Shown: positions 24,581 to 33,561 of the stretch, piece after piece
How positions within the stretch are numbered: position 1 is the stretch's first letter
How the letters are laid out: the number at the start of each line of letters is the position of its first letter
DNA from: an uncultured Muribaculaceae bacterium
Lineage (GTDB): Bacteria > Bacteroidota > Bacteroidia > Bacteroidales > Muribaculaceae
Direction: 5' to 3'
Assembly: GCA_947629175.1 (NCBI GenBank)
Contig: CANRCT010000019.1
Span: 1-58,577, forward strand
Length of the DNA stretch: 58,577 nt
Notes under the pieces: generated by a model
Told to the model about the DNA's origin: nothing
What the model saw: the letters and a program-made list of their open reading frames with translations, nothing else
Databases searched by the model: none
Program-made: the position numbers and the translations under genes

Positions 24581-25507
24581 TTAGCGTGGCCTGGAGGCCG
24601 GTATGGGTTTCTCGGAGCGCGGTTTCCGGCCGGGAAGAGCGCGACCGGGAGCGATGCCGTCGGCTGCGAGCATGGTGCCCATGTCGTCGGCCTCGTCTAT
24701 CTCCTCTACATCCACCGAAGGCCGTGCAAGCTGTTTGTGACGGCGTGTGGCCACTATCTGGCCCGACCATTTAACGGAAATGGTGTCGTAATTGTTCCAT
24801 CCCTTGACCGGAAGTACTTCGGTATACATTCGTCTCAGCCTGCTGAACTTGCTGTCGAAATTGTCGGGCGATCCGAAATTGATGATCTGTCCGCGTATTA
24901 TCGGCACGAGCATCACGTCGGTGGGTGAATCGACCTTGATCATCGAAATGAGAGAGTTCCACAGCGAATCGGCGGTGATGTAGTCGATAAGCGGCAGGAG
25001 CTCGCGCGCGGCCCGCTGGGTGTCGGTGATGTGGCCCTGGATCACGGGCACGTCGATATGATACCGGGCGTCGGCCGAAATGCGCTTCCCTTCTTTATTT
25101 ATGTAATATGACTTGCCGCCGTCAAACACTCGGGCAACCGGGCGCATCGGATCCACGCTGACCAGTACGTAGCCGTCGCTGAGCCTGACGGCTCTCGCTG
25201 ATTCGATCTTGTCGACACGCGACAGAATGCGTTCGATGCTGTCGGTATCGATGTCGAGGATACGCATCCCCTTGGCTCTGGAGGGTATCTCGCCGAGTTC
25301 GCGCGCCAGCTCCGGAGCAGTGACGAATTTCATCTCAGTAGTGTCGTTGACGGCTATGCGCATGCCCGCGCAGCGGCGCTCCGCGCTGGCCTCCGAGGAG
25401 ATGACGAGCGCTGCCACCAGATAGGCCAGAAGCATTATTGCCGTCAGCCCGTGCCAGAATGTCTTGGATATGTGAGGACGCCCCTGGCGCCTCTTCTGCT
25501 CTTTCAT
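24581..25507 (-). CDS. ftsQ: Cell division protein FtsQ
   Basis: A 308-residue bitopic membrane protein: basic cytoplasmic N-terminus (MKEQKRRQGRPHISK), one helix (FWHGLTAIMLLAYLVAALVI), then a periplasmic region. A POTRA-like segment (about residues 70-150; IERILSRVDKIESARAVRLS) is followed by the beta domain with RVFDGGKSYYINKEGKRI and a C-terminal GQIVATRRHK. FtsQ links early and late divisome proteins. Its ATG overlaps the murC stop by four bases, as expected in this cluster. The last ~35 residues are acidic then basic and probably disordered. Confidence 0.9.
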   Translation of the reverse strand: MKEQKRRQGRPHISKTFWHGLTAIMLLAYLVAALVISSEASAERRCAGMRIAVNDTTEMKFVTAPELARELGEIPSRAKGMRILDIDTDSIERILSRVDKIESARAVRLSDGYVLVSVDPMRPVARVFDGGKSYYINKEGKRISADARYHIDVPVIQGHITDTQRAARELLPLIDYITADSLWNSLISMIKVDSPTDVMLVPIIRGQIINFGSPDNFDSKFSRLRRMYTEVLPVKGWNNYDTISVKWSGQIVATRRHKQLARPSVDVEEIDEADDMGTMLAADGIAPGRALPGRKPRSEKPIPASRPR

Positions 25508-26883
25508 TTTGCGCGTAGGGTTTCAGTCAGTTCAGGCAGGCAGTCGGCTATGTCGCCGGCCCCAGCCGTAAGCAACACCTCAAAGTTACGATTTTTTATT
25601 GTCTCTGTCAAATTATCCTTTGTCGCCATGGTTTTATCGTGGCTTTTCACCGCGTCGAATATCAGAGCGGAGCTGATTCCCTCGATAGGCTCTTCACGTG
25701 CCGGATAAATCGGCAGGAGCACTACGTCGTCGGCCATCGAAAGGGCCTCGGCGAACTGCGGGGCGAAGTCGCGCGTGCGGCTGTAGAGATGCGGCTGGAA
25801 GGCCACTGTGAGCTTGCGTCCGGGGTAAAGCGCTTTTACCGAGGCTATCGAGGCCCGGAGCTCGTCGGGATGATGGGCGTAGTCGTCGATGATGACGTGG
25901 CCCCCCGGCAGCGGTTCCTTGAGATGAGTCTCGAAGCGGCGCTTTGCTCCCATGAATGTGCGCATGGCTTCGCGTGCGGATTCCGGTTCCAGACATCCCG
26001 CGAGCGTCACCGCGCCAAGAGCGGCTATGGCGTTCTCGATGTTGATCTCGACAGGCACTCCCAGTTCCACGTCGGCCACGAGAACCCCTTCAGGGCCCGC
26101 GAAGTCGAACACGATGGCGCCTTCGCCGCGGCGTATGCGCTCGGCATGGAATGTGCCGCTGTCGGCTGAGTAAGTGCTTACACTTACTCCGGGCTGCACG
26201 CGCGGCTGCATCTTAAGCCCCTCGTGGATCAGAAGATGGCCGCCCGGGCGTATGAGCTCGGTGAAGTGGGCGAAGCTCTCGAGATATGCCTCTTCTGTGC
26301 CGTATATGTCGAGATGGTCGGGATCGGTGGAGGTGACTACGGCCACTTCCGGGGTGAGATGGTGGAACGAGCGGTCGTATTCGTCAGCCTCGATCACGCT
26401 CAGATCCGATGAAGGGTCGAGCAGGAAGTTGGTGCCGTAGTTGCGGAGCACTCCGCCCAGAAATGCGTTGCAGCCGAAGCGTGAGCCGTGAAGCACGTGA
26501 GCGGCCATTGAAGATGTGGTCGTCTTGCCGTGAGTGCCGGAGAAGCATATGCCCCGGCTTGTGCGAGTGACGTCGCCCAGCACGGCCGCGCGTTTTACCG
26601 GATTGAATCCGTGGCTGCGGAACCACTTGAAGATAGGGAGATCGGCTGGTACGGCCGGCGTATAGACTACCTTTGTGGTCGACGGATCGCGGTGGGTGGC
26701 GGGAATCTCGTCGGCTTCGCCTCCGAATGTTATGGCCACTCCTTCCGCCATAAGGGCGGAGGTCAGTGCCGATGGAGTGCGGTCATATCCGGCCACATTG
26801 TATCCTTTGGCAAGAAAATAGCGTTCGAGTGCGGCCATTCCGATGCCTCCGGCGCCTATGAAATATATATTGTCCATTGTCAT
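25504..26883 (-). CDS. murC: UDP-N-acetylmuramate--L-alanine ligase MurC
   Basis: A 459-residue Mur ligase that joins L-Ala to UDP-MurNAc, the first cytoplasmic step of the stem peptide. It shows the N-terminal Rossmann loop YFIGAGGIGMAALERYF, the ATP loop GTHGKTTTSSM (about residue 118), EADEYDRSF, the metal-binding TSTDPDHLDIYG and DDYAHHPDELRASI of the C-terminal domain. The start overlaps the murG stop by four bases; a second in-frame ATG lies two codons later. The stop overlaps the ftsQ start. All catalytic motifs are intact. Confidence 0.96.
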   Translation of the reverse strand: MTMDNIYFIGAGGIGMAALERYFLAKGYNVAGYDRTPSALTSALMAEGVAITFGGEADEIPATHRDPSTTKVVYTPAVPADLPIFKWFRSHGFNPVKRAAVLGDVTRTSRGICFSGTHGKTTTSSMAAHVLHGSRFGCNAFLGGVLRNYGTNFLLDPSSDLSVIEADEYDRSFHHLTPEVAVVTSTDPDHLDIYGTEEAYLESFAHFTELIRPGGHLLIHEGLKMQPRVQPGVSVSTYSADSGTFHAERIRRGEGAIVFDFAGPEGVLVADVELGVPVEINIENAIAALGAVTLAGCLEPESAREAMRTFMGAKRRFETHLKEPLPGGHVIIDDYAHHPDELRASIASVKALYPGRKLTVAFQPHLYSRTRDFAPQFAEALSMADDVVLLPIYPAREEPIEGISSALIFDAVKSHDKTMATKDNLTETIKNRNFEVLLTAGAGDIADCLPELTETLRAK

Positions 26884-27995
26884 TTTCCTGTATTAATCAG
26901 TGACAGCAGGGTGTCTGTGATCTTTTCGTCGCTGTCGGTCATGGCCATAGCCGCGGCCGCACCCGACAGTTTTGATAGCTTCTCCTTGTTGGCGACGAGC
27001 TGTGTCGCTTCCTCACCGAGACGCTCCACTGCCTCCGCGTCAAGCAGCATCACGGCCGCTCCATGCTCGACGAGCGCTTCGGCATTTCGGCGCTGATGGT
27101 CTTCGGCCACGTTGGGCGACGGTATGAGCAGCGCGGCTTTGCCGAGCAGCTGCAGCTCGGAGATAGTGCCGGCCCCTGCGCGGGCCACCACAAGATCGGC
27201 AGCACGGTAGGCTGTGGCCATATCCGATATGAAGGCTGAAGCTTTCACTTGCGGATAATCGGCGGCCTTGGCAGCGCATTCGGTCTCATAAAGGCGTCCC
27301 GTCTGCCAGAGAAGCTGTATTCCGGCCGCCTGCAGCTTCCGGAGCATTGCGGCCGTAGCGTCGTTGACCGTGCGGGCTCCCAGACTGCCTCCGGTGACGA
27401 ATATAAGAGGCTTTTCAGGGTCAAATCCGAGATTCTTCTTTGCCTCGGCCTGCGTCAGGACGCATTGTGTCAGTTCCTTCCTCACGGGGTTGCCGGTAAG
27501 GGTGATGCGGTCAGCGGGGAAGAAGCGTTCCATCCCCTCGTAGGCGGTGCATATGGCCATGGCGCGGGGAGCGAGCAGTTTGTTGGTCACTCCGGCATAG
27601 GAGTTCTGTTCCTGAATAAGGGTCGGTATTCCGCGGCGCTGTGCCTCTTTCAGCACCGGGCCGCTCGCATATCCTCCCACTCCTACAGCTGCGTCGGGAG
27701 CAAAATCCTTCACGATCCGGCGTGCCTTGCGCATGCTTTTCCACAGCTTTACCAGCACTCCGAAGTTGCGCCAGAGCCGTTTGCGGTCGAAGCCGGCTAC
27801 CGGCAGTCCTTCGATACGGTATCCGGCCGCGGGCACTCGCTCCATCTCCATTCGCCCGATAGCTCCTACGAAGAGTATCTCGCAGTCGGGGAGCCGGCGG
27901 CGCAGGGCATTGGCGATCGAAAGGGCCGGAAAGATATGTCCGCCGGTCCCTCCGCCGCTGATAAGTATTCTGACGGGTCTGTTTTTCTGATTCAT
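26880..27995 (-). CDS. murG: N-acetylglucosaminyl transferase MurG
   Basis: A 371-residue GT28-family transferase that adds GlcNAc to lipid I to make lipid II at the inner face of the cytoplasmic membrane. The N-terminal ISGGGTGGHIFPALSIANAL is the diagnostic lipid-binding loop. GVGGYASGPVLKEAQRRGIP and QEQNSYAGVTNKLLA follow, and the UDP-GlcNAc site is FVTGGSLGARTVN and RAGAGTISELQLLGKAALLIPSP. It lies 11 bases after ftsW and overlaps murC by four bases, which fits coupled production of lipid II and its polymerase. Confidence 0.96.
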   Translation of the reverse strand: MNQKNRPVRILISGGGTGGHIFPALSIANALRRRLPDCEILFVGAIGRMEMERVPAAGYRIEGLPVAGFDRKRLWRNFGVLVKLWKSMRKARRIVKDFAPDAAVGVGGYASGPVLKEAQRRGIPTLIQEQNSYAGVTNKLLAPRAMAICTAYEGMERFFPADRITLTGNPVRKELTQCVLTQAEAKKNLGFDPEKPLIFVTGGSLGARTVNDATAAMLRKLQAAGIQLLWQTGRLYETECAAKAADYPQVKASAFISDMATAYRAADLVVARAGAGTISELQLLGKAALLIPSPNVAEDHQRRNAEALVEHGAAVMLLDAEAVERLGEEATQLVANKEKLSKLSGAAAAMAMTDSDEKITDTLLSLINTGK

Positions 27996-28006
27996 AATTG
28001 TTGTCG

Positions 28007-29347
28007 TTACATCATGGTGGGGTTTTCGCCACGCAGGTTTTCAGGCAGCGACTCCATCTCGGCTTTCACCTCCTGGCGCTTGGCTCCGTTGAGCGCAGCG
28101 TGGCGGCTAACACTCAGCATCACTCCGAAGGCTATCGAGGTGACGATTATCGAAGATCCTCCCTTGGAAATCAGTGGCAACGGCTGCCCTGAGACGGGCG
28201 CGAGGCCGCTGACGATGGCCATATGGAACAGCGCCTGATATACTATCATGACGGCCATGCCGATGACAAGCAGCGCCGAAAATACCCTCTGGCAGCGCGA
28301 CGCTATGGAGCTTGCCCTCGCAAGAAGCCACAGATAGAGCACCAGCACCAGCATTCCGCCGATCAGTCCGGTATCCTCTATGACGATGGCATATATATAG
28401 TCGGAGAACGCAAGAGGCAGTCGGGCCGTCTCGCGGGAATTGCCCGGCATCACACCGAAAACGCCTCCGTTGGCCTGTGCCATATAGGCATACATCTCCT
28501 GACGGTTTTCCGCCGTGATGTCGTATTCGTATTTTGGCCGTCCGTCGCCGCGATGGCGCATGATGCGGTTGTACCATGTGCCGTGGCGACCCTCCGTCTG
28601 GGTGGCCTCTACAGCCGGAGCGCCGCCGGCGGTTGCGGCAGGCGCACTCTCTCTTCCGCTGCCGAAGAGCAGGAATATGCCGGCAAGAGCGGCATAGACC
28701 ACTCCCACCACTATCAGTTTGCGCCATTCCACTCCTCCCACGATCATCATCGACATGCTTATGGCCATGAGAAGCAACGTATTGGTCAGTCCCTGCTTGA
28801 TGAGCAGACCACCAAACAGAGCCACTATCATCGCCGACATGATGACGCCGCGGTTATATACTCCTGCCGTGTGCTTGTTGTGATTTTTCGACATTATGAG
28901 AGCGATAACCAGGGCTGCCGAGAGTTTCAGGAATTCCGACGGCTGGATGGTGACGCCAAGCAGACTGAAGCTGCGCCGGGCGCCGTTGACTATCTCGCCG
29001 AAGAACAATACGTAGAGCATCATCCCCACGCTCAGTATGACAAGCAGCCATATGGGTTTCTCAAACTTCTGGTACGGCACGCGCTGAATGTAGAGCATCA
29101 TGCCGAGACCCATGGCCAGAAGCGCCACATGGCGCACCAGCGGGCCGAATACCCCCAGCGTGCCGTGCACGTTGACTTCGCGCGAGGAGGCGCTGTAGAG
29201 CTCGATCAGGGATATCAGGCAGAGCATGATATATATTCCCCATATATGCTTGTCGGATCGCGCCGGGGCGGCTGCTGCGGCCTTTGGCGCTGCGGTCGCC
29301 GACGGCCTCGACAGATCGACAGGCGGTATCACCTCAAGATTTTCCAT
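28007..29347 (-). CDS. ftsW: SEDS-family septal peptidoglycan polymerase FtsW
   Basis: A 446-residue polytopic membrane protein with about ten helices. The N-terminus is a Pro/Ala-rich cytoplasmic extension (about residues 1-30). The SEDS features follow: NGARRSFSLLGVTIQPSEFLKLS and, near the C-terminus, ISGLAPVSGQPLPLISKGGSS. A large extracytoplasmic loop (about residues 220-300) contains MRHRGDGRPKYEYDITAENR, longer than in Proteobacteria. The dcw position between murD and murG makes FtsW much more likely than RodA. It works with FtsI, encoded upstream in the same operon. Confidence 0.93.
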   Translation of the reverse strand: MENLEVIPPVDLSRPSATAAPKAAAAAPARSDKHIWGIYIMLCLISLIELYSASSREVNVHGTLGVFGPLVRHVALLAMGLGMMLYIQRVPYQKFEKPIWLLVILSVGMMLYVLFFGEIVNGARRSFSLLGVTIQPSEFLKLSAALVIALIMSKNHNKHTAGVYNRGVIMSAMIVALFGGLLIKQGLTNTLLLMAISMSMMIVGGVEWRKLIVVGVVYAALAGIFLLFGSGRESAPAATAGGAPAVEATQTEGRHGTWYNRIMRHRGDGRPKYEYDITAENRQEMYAYMAQANGGVFGVMPGNSRETARLPLAFSDYIYAIVIEDTGLIGGMLVLVLYLWLLARASSIASRCQRVFSALLVIGMAVMIVYQALFHMAIVSGLAPVSGQPLPLISKGGSSIIVTSIAFGVMLSVSRHAALNGAKRQEVKAEMESLPENLRGENPTMM

Positions 29348-29390
29348 AGTCTGACGTTTTATTTGGTGTCGTGTCGGTGGAGTAGGACTG

Positions 29391-30779
29391 TCATTTCATT
29401 TCGGCTACAGCCTGCTTGAACTGGCGTCCGCGATCCTCATAGCTGCTGAACAGGTCGAAACTTGCACAGCATGGCGAGAGCAGCACCGTGTCGCCCGGCT
29501 GTGCTATCTCGCGGCAGGCTGCCATGGCATCGGCCAGCGAGTGGGTGTCGCGAATCTCGTCTATTATCCCGCCGAAATAGTCGAGGAGCTTGGTATTGTC
29601 TTTGCCCATGCATACGATGGCCTTCACTTTTTCGCGCACGAGCGGCTCGATCTCCGAGTAGTCGTTGCCTTTGTCTTTGCCGCCGAGTATGAGCACCGTG
29701 CCGCAAGGCATTGATTCCAGGGCATACCAGCAGGAATTGACGTTGGTGGCTTTCGAATCGTTTATATAGCGGACGCCGTCGACCGTGCCGGCCGGCTCCA
29801 GACGGTGCTCCACTCCCTCGAAGTCGGACAGCGCGCGGCGGATATCCTCTTTTTTGATGTCGAGCAGGCATGCCGACAGGCCGGCGGCCATAGAGTTGTA
29901 GAGATTGTGGAGGCCGTTGAGCGATAGTTCGGCGCGAGGCATTCTGAGGGATGTCTCGGAGGTGTCGAACACAAGTTCACCTTCGTCGTCGACCCAGGCG
30001 TGGCTCTGCTGCTCCTCATGCTCGGCAAAGGGAAACAGACGCGCCTCCGTGGCCACCTGTTCGAGCTGTCGCTGTATCACAGGGTCGTCCTGCCAGAAGA
30101 TGAATGCGTCGTCGGCCGTGAGATTGCGGATGATGCGGAATTTGGCCTTCACGTAATTGTCCATCTTGTAGTCGTAGCGGTCGAGGTGGTCGGGCGTGAT
30201 ATTGAGCATCACGGCTATGTTGGCCTTGAATTCATACATATTCTCAAGCTGGAAGCTCGACAGCTCGATGACGTATACATCATGTGGCGAGCGGGCCACC
30301 TGCAGCGCCAGGCTGCGGCCGACGTTGCCGGCCAGCCCGACATTGATGCCGGCCTCCCGGAGGATATGGTAGGTCAGCAGGGTAGTGGTGGTCTTGCCGT
30401 TTGAACCGGTGATGCACACCATTTTCGCGTCGGTAAACCTCCCGGCCATCTCGATTTCGGAGATCACCGGGATCCCTTTCTCGACAATGGCTCTGACTAC
30501 TGGCGCCGTAGGGGGAATGCCGGGACTCTTGACCACCTCGTCGGCCGAGAGAATGCGGTCGAGAGTGTGTTGTCCCTGCTCCCATTCGATGCCCTCGTCG
30601 TCGAGCTGCCGGCGATAGCGTTCGGGTATCTGCCCGAAATCCGACAGAAACACATCCATGCCCTTGTCCTTGCCAAGAATGGCCGCTCCGACGCCGCTTT
30701 CGCCGCCGCCGAGCACTACCAGACGCTTGCGTTTGTCCATATTGTTGTCAGTCTCTATGTTGTTGTGTTGATTGATCAT
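29391..30779 (-). CDS. murD: UDP-N-acetylmuramoylalanine--D-glutamate ligase MurD
   Basis: A 462-residue Mur ligase adding D-Glu. The ATG at 30779 overlaps the mraY stop (ATGA). A second ATG at 30740 begins directly at MDKRKRLVVLGGGESGVG, which matches the usual N-terminus of the family, so the first 13 residues may not be translated. Motifs are ITGSNGKTTTTLLTY (ATP loop), NITPDHLDRYDY, ALSDFEGVEHRLE and INDSKATNVNS of the C-terminal domain. It is followed by ftsW after 43 bases. Confidence 0.95.
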   Translation of the reverse strand: MINQHNNIETDNNMDKRKRLVVLGGGESGVGAAILGKDKGMDVFLSDFGQIPERYRRQLDDEGIEWEQGQHTLDRILSADEVVKSPGIPPTAPVVRAIVEKGIPVISEIEMAGRFTDAKMVCITGSNGKTTTTLLTYHILREAGINVGLAGNVGRSLALQVARSPHDVYVIELSSFQLENMYEFKANIAVMLNITPDHLDRYDYKMDNYVKAKFRIIRNLTADDAFIFWQDDPVIQRQLEQVATEARLFPFAEHEEQQSHAWVDDEGELVFDTSETSLRMPRAELSLNGLHNLYNSMAAGLSACLLDIKKEDIRRALSDFEGVEHRLEPAGTVDGVRYINDSKATNVNSCWYALESMPCGTVLILGGKDKGNDYSEIEPLVREKVKAIVCMGKDNTKLLDYFGGIIDEIRDTHSLADAMAACREIAQPGDTVLLSPCCASFDLFSSYEDRGRQFKQAVAEMK

Positions 30780-32038
30780 CGTATCTTGAGTGTCACGAAT
30801 GTCACTGCGGCCAGCAGAATGGCTACAATCCAGAAACGTACCACTATCTTTGATTCAGGTATGGCACGCAGCGGGGCCTGTATGAGGACTTCGATGCCGG
30901 AGTTGCCCGGTTTCTGGAAATGGTGGTGGAGTGGAGTCATCTTGAATATTCTCCGTCCCTGGCCATAGCGCCGCTTTGTGATCTTGAAATAGGCCACCTG
31001 TATCATTACCGACAGATCCTCTATGAAGAAGATGGCGCAGAGCAGGGGTATAAGCAGCTCCTTGCGGATGAGTATCGCGAATACGGCTATGATGCCGCCG
31101 ATGGCCAGCGAGCCGGTATCGCCCATGAACACCTGCGCCGGGAAAGCATTGTACCAGAGGAATCCTATGAGGGCTCCGATGAATGCGGCCATGTATACCA
31201 CCAGTTCCTCGCTGCCGGGAATGTACATGATGTTGAGATATGAGGAATAGATGAGGTTGCCTCCGAGGTATGCCATTATGGCGAGCGCCACTCCGATAAT
31301 GGCCGAAACTCCCGTGCACAGACCGTCGAGGCCGTCGGTGAGATTCGCGCCGTTTGATGTAGCTGTGATGACAAAGATCACGACTATGACGAATACTATC
31401 CATCCGGCTGTGGCGGCATGATCGCCGGCCCACGACGTCAGATAGGCATAGTCGAAGTTGTTGTTTTTTACAAATGGAATGGTGGTCTGGGCGGCCTTGA
31501 CGTTCTCGTTGCGGTAGGTGACGGTAATTTCCTCTCCCCGCGGCTCTACAGTCTCCACATTCTCACGCATGACTATGTCGGGACTCATCCACATGGTGCA
31601 GCCCACTATCAGCCCGAGGCCCACCTGGCCTACTATCTTGAATTTACCGCTCATGCCGTCCTTGTTGTGACGCTTCATCTTGAGCCAGTCGTCGGCAAAT
31701 CCGAGAGCTCCGAGCCATACGGTGGTCAGCAGCATCAGAGCCATGTAGATGCTCCCGAGATTGCCTACAAGCAGGCAGGGCACGAGTATCGCTATTATGA
31801 TAATGACGCCTCCCATGGTGGGGGTGCCTTTTTTCTGCATCTGCCCTTCGAGTCCGAGATCGCGCACGATCTCTCCTACCTGCATCAGCTGCAGGCGGTC
31901 GATGATACGGCGCCCGAACACCATGGCGATAAACAGCGCCAGCACGAACGCGGCTCCTGAACGGAAAGTGATATAGTTCATCAGGCGTGAGCCGGGCACC
32001 CCGGTCTCGGCCAGATAGTCAAACAGATAATACAGCAT
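30776..32038 (-). CDS. mraY: Phospho-N-acetylmuramoyl-pentapeptide-transferase MraY
   Basis: A 420-residue integral membrane enzyme that makes lipid I from UDP-MurNAc-pentapeptide and undecaprenyl phosphate. It has GTPTMGGVIIIIAILVPCLL, the catalytic LGFADDWLKMKRHNKDGMSG, TDGLDGLCTG, FMGDTGSLAIGG and the C-terminal MTPLHHHFQKPG. An insertion of ~50 residues (about 160-215; VETVEPRGEEITVTYRNENV) on the outer side is typical of Bacteroidetes MraY, which makes the protein longer than the E. coli enzyme (360). It lies 43 bases after murE and overlaps murD by four bases. Confidence 0.96.
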   Translation of the reverse strand: MLYYLFDYLAETGVPGSRLMNYITFRSGAAFVLALFIAMVFGRRIIDRLQLMQVGEIVRDLGLEGQMQKKGTPTMGGVIIIIAILVPCLLVGNLGSIYMALMLLTTVWLGALGFADDWLKMKRHNKDGMSGKFKIVGQVGLGLIVGCTMWMSPDIVMRENVETVEPRGEEITVTYRNENVKAAQTTIPFVKNNNFDYAYLTSWAGDHAATAGWIVFVIVVIFVITATSNGANLTDGLDGLCTGVSAIIGVALAIMAYLGGNLIYSSYLNIMYIPGSEELVVYMAAFIGALIGFLWYNAFPAQVFMGDTGSLAIGGIIAVFAILIRKELLIPLLCAIFFIEDLSVMIQVAYFKITKRRYGQGRRIFKMTPLHHHFQKPGNSGIEVLIQAPLRAIPESKIVVRFWIVAILLAAVTFVTLKIR

Positions 32039-32081
32039 CTCTGTGATCGGATAGATGGGTGTTATTGACGGTAGTGAGAGT

Positions 32082-33536
32082 TTAGATCTGCGACAATGCT
32101 TCCTGAACCACCTCGCGGTCGTCGAAATGATGCTTCACTCCGCGTATCTCCTGATAGTCCTCGTGGCCTTTGCCTGCCACAAGCACCACGTCGCCTTCTC
32201 CGGCCAGGCTTACAGCCGTGCGGATCGCTTCGCGGCGGTCGGTGATGCAGAGGGTGGACGCCATAGCCCGTGCGTCGAGACCTTCGCGCATGTCGGCGAT
32301 GATGGCCTCGGGCTCTTCGTCGCGGGGATTGTCGGAGGTGAGTATCAGGCGGTCGGAGCGCAGGGCCGCTTCACGTGCCATGATGGGGCGCTTCCCTTTG
32401 TCGCGGTTGCCCCCGGCGCCTACCACAGTGATGATCTGGCCTTTTGCTCCGACGATGTCGCGTATGGTCGACAGTACGTTGACAAGCGCGTCGGGCGAAT
32501 GTGCATAATCCACGATCGCGGTCACTCCGCCGGCCGAACGGAACGGCTGGAAGCGGCCTGCCACAGGCACCAGACGACTCATGTCGACCAGCACACGTTC
32601 CGGATCCCAGCCGAGCAGCAGCGACGCACCGTAGACGGCCGTCAGGTTGTAGGCGTTGAAGCGTCCGGTGAACAGCACCTCCACCTCATGGCCGTTGAGC
32701 GACAGCAGTGTGCCGTCGAGGCGGCTCTCCACGATCTTGCCGGTGAAGTCGGCACGGGTGCGCAGTGAATATGTGTAGCGTCGGGCATCGGTGTTCTGGA
32801 GCATGACCTCTCCGGCCTTGTCGTCGGCGTTGGTAAGGGCGAATGCCGTCGAGGGCAGGTTGTCGAAGAAGGATTTTTTGGCTGCCAGATAGGCGTCGAC
32901 GGTCTTATGATAGTCGAGATGGTCGCGGGTGAGGTTGGTGAACACGCCTCCGGCGAAATGCAGTCCGGCGATACGGTGCTGATGGGCGGCGTGGGAGCTG
33001 ACTTCCATGGCGGCGTACTGGCATCCGGCATCGACCATCTGCCGGAGCAGACGGTTGAGGGTCAGCGGGTCGGGAGTGGTCTGCTGGGCGTGGACGGCTT
33101 CAGTGTCGATATAGTTGACGACAGTCGACAGCAGGCCTGCCTTGAATCCTTCGAGCCGAGCCATCTCGTAGATGAGTGTGGCGGTGGTGGTCTTGCCGTT
33201 TGTGCCGGTCACGCCTACGAGCCGGAGCTGGCGCGAGGGGTTGCCATACCATTGCGAGGCGAGAAATCCGAGCGCTACCGATGAATTGGCCACTTTAACG
33301 TAGGTCACTGTAGATTCAAGCCGTTCGGGCAGTTCCTCGCATACGATGGCGGCCACTCCGCCCACCGTCACAATGGGTATGAAGCGGTGACCGTCGACAT
33401 TAACGCCCCTGACCGCCACAAAAAGCGATCCAAGACTGATCTTGCGGGAATCACATTCAAGCGACGTGATCTCCACTTCTTCGTTTCCTATCACTTCCTC
33501 CACCGTGATGGCGGACAGCAGCTGCGAGAGTTTCAT
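32082..33536 (-). CDS. murE: UDP-MurNAc-tripeptide synthetase MurE (meso-diaminopimelate type)
   Basis: A 484-residue Mur ligase adding the third residue of the stem peptide. The ATP loop is [17 protein letters not shown] (about residue 113), with [11 protein letters not shown] and [13 protein letters not shown] in the central and C-terminal domains. The C-terminal [10 protein letters not shown] contains the DNPR signature that reads meso-diaminopimelate rather than lysine, so the cell wall is probably the DAP type. The CLITD and [10 protein letters not shown] motifs are intact. It lies 25 bases after ftsI and 43 before mraY. Confidence 0.96.
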   Translation of the reverse strand: MKLSQLLSAITVEEVIGNEEVEITSLECDSRKISLGSLFVAVRGVNVDGHRFIPIVTVGGVAAIVCEELPERLESTVTYVKVANSSVALGFLASQWYGNPSRQLRLVGVTGTNGKTTTATLIYEMARLEGFKAGLLSTVVNYIDTEAVHAQQTTPDPLTLNRLLRQMVDAGCQYAAMEVSSHAAHQHRIAGLHFAGGVFTNLTRDHLDYHKTVDAYLAAKKSFFDNLPSTAFALTNADDKAGEVMLQNTDARRYTYSLRTRADFTGKIVESRLDGTLLSLNGHEVEVLFTGRFNAYNLTAVYGASLLLGWDPERVLVDMSRLVPVAGRFQPFRSAGGVTAIVDYAHSPDALVNVLSTIRDIVGAKGQIITVVGAGGNRDKGKRPIMAREAALRSDRLILTSDNPRDEEPEAIIADMREGLDARAMASTLCITDRREAIRTAVSLAGEGDVVLVAGKGHEDYQEIRGVKHHFDDREVVQEALSQI

Positions 33537-33561
33537 GTGTGAAAATATGATGTGTTCGGTT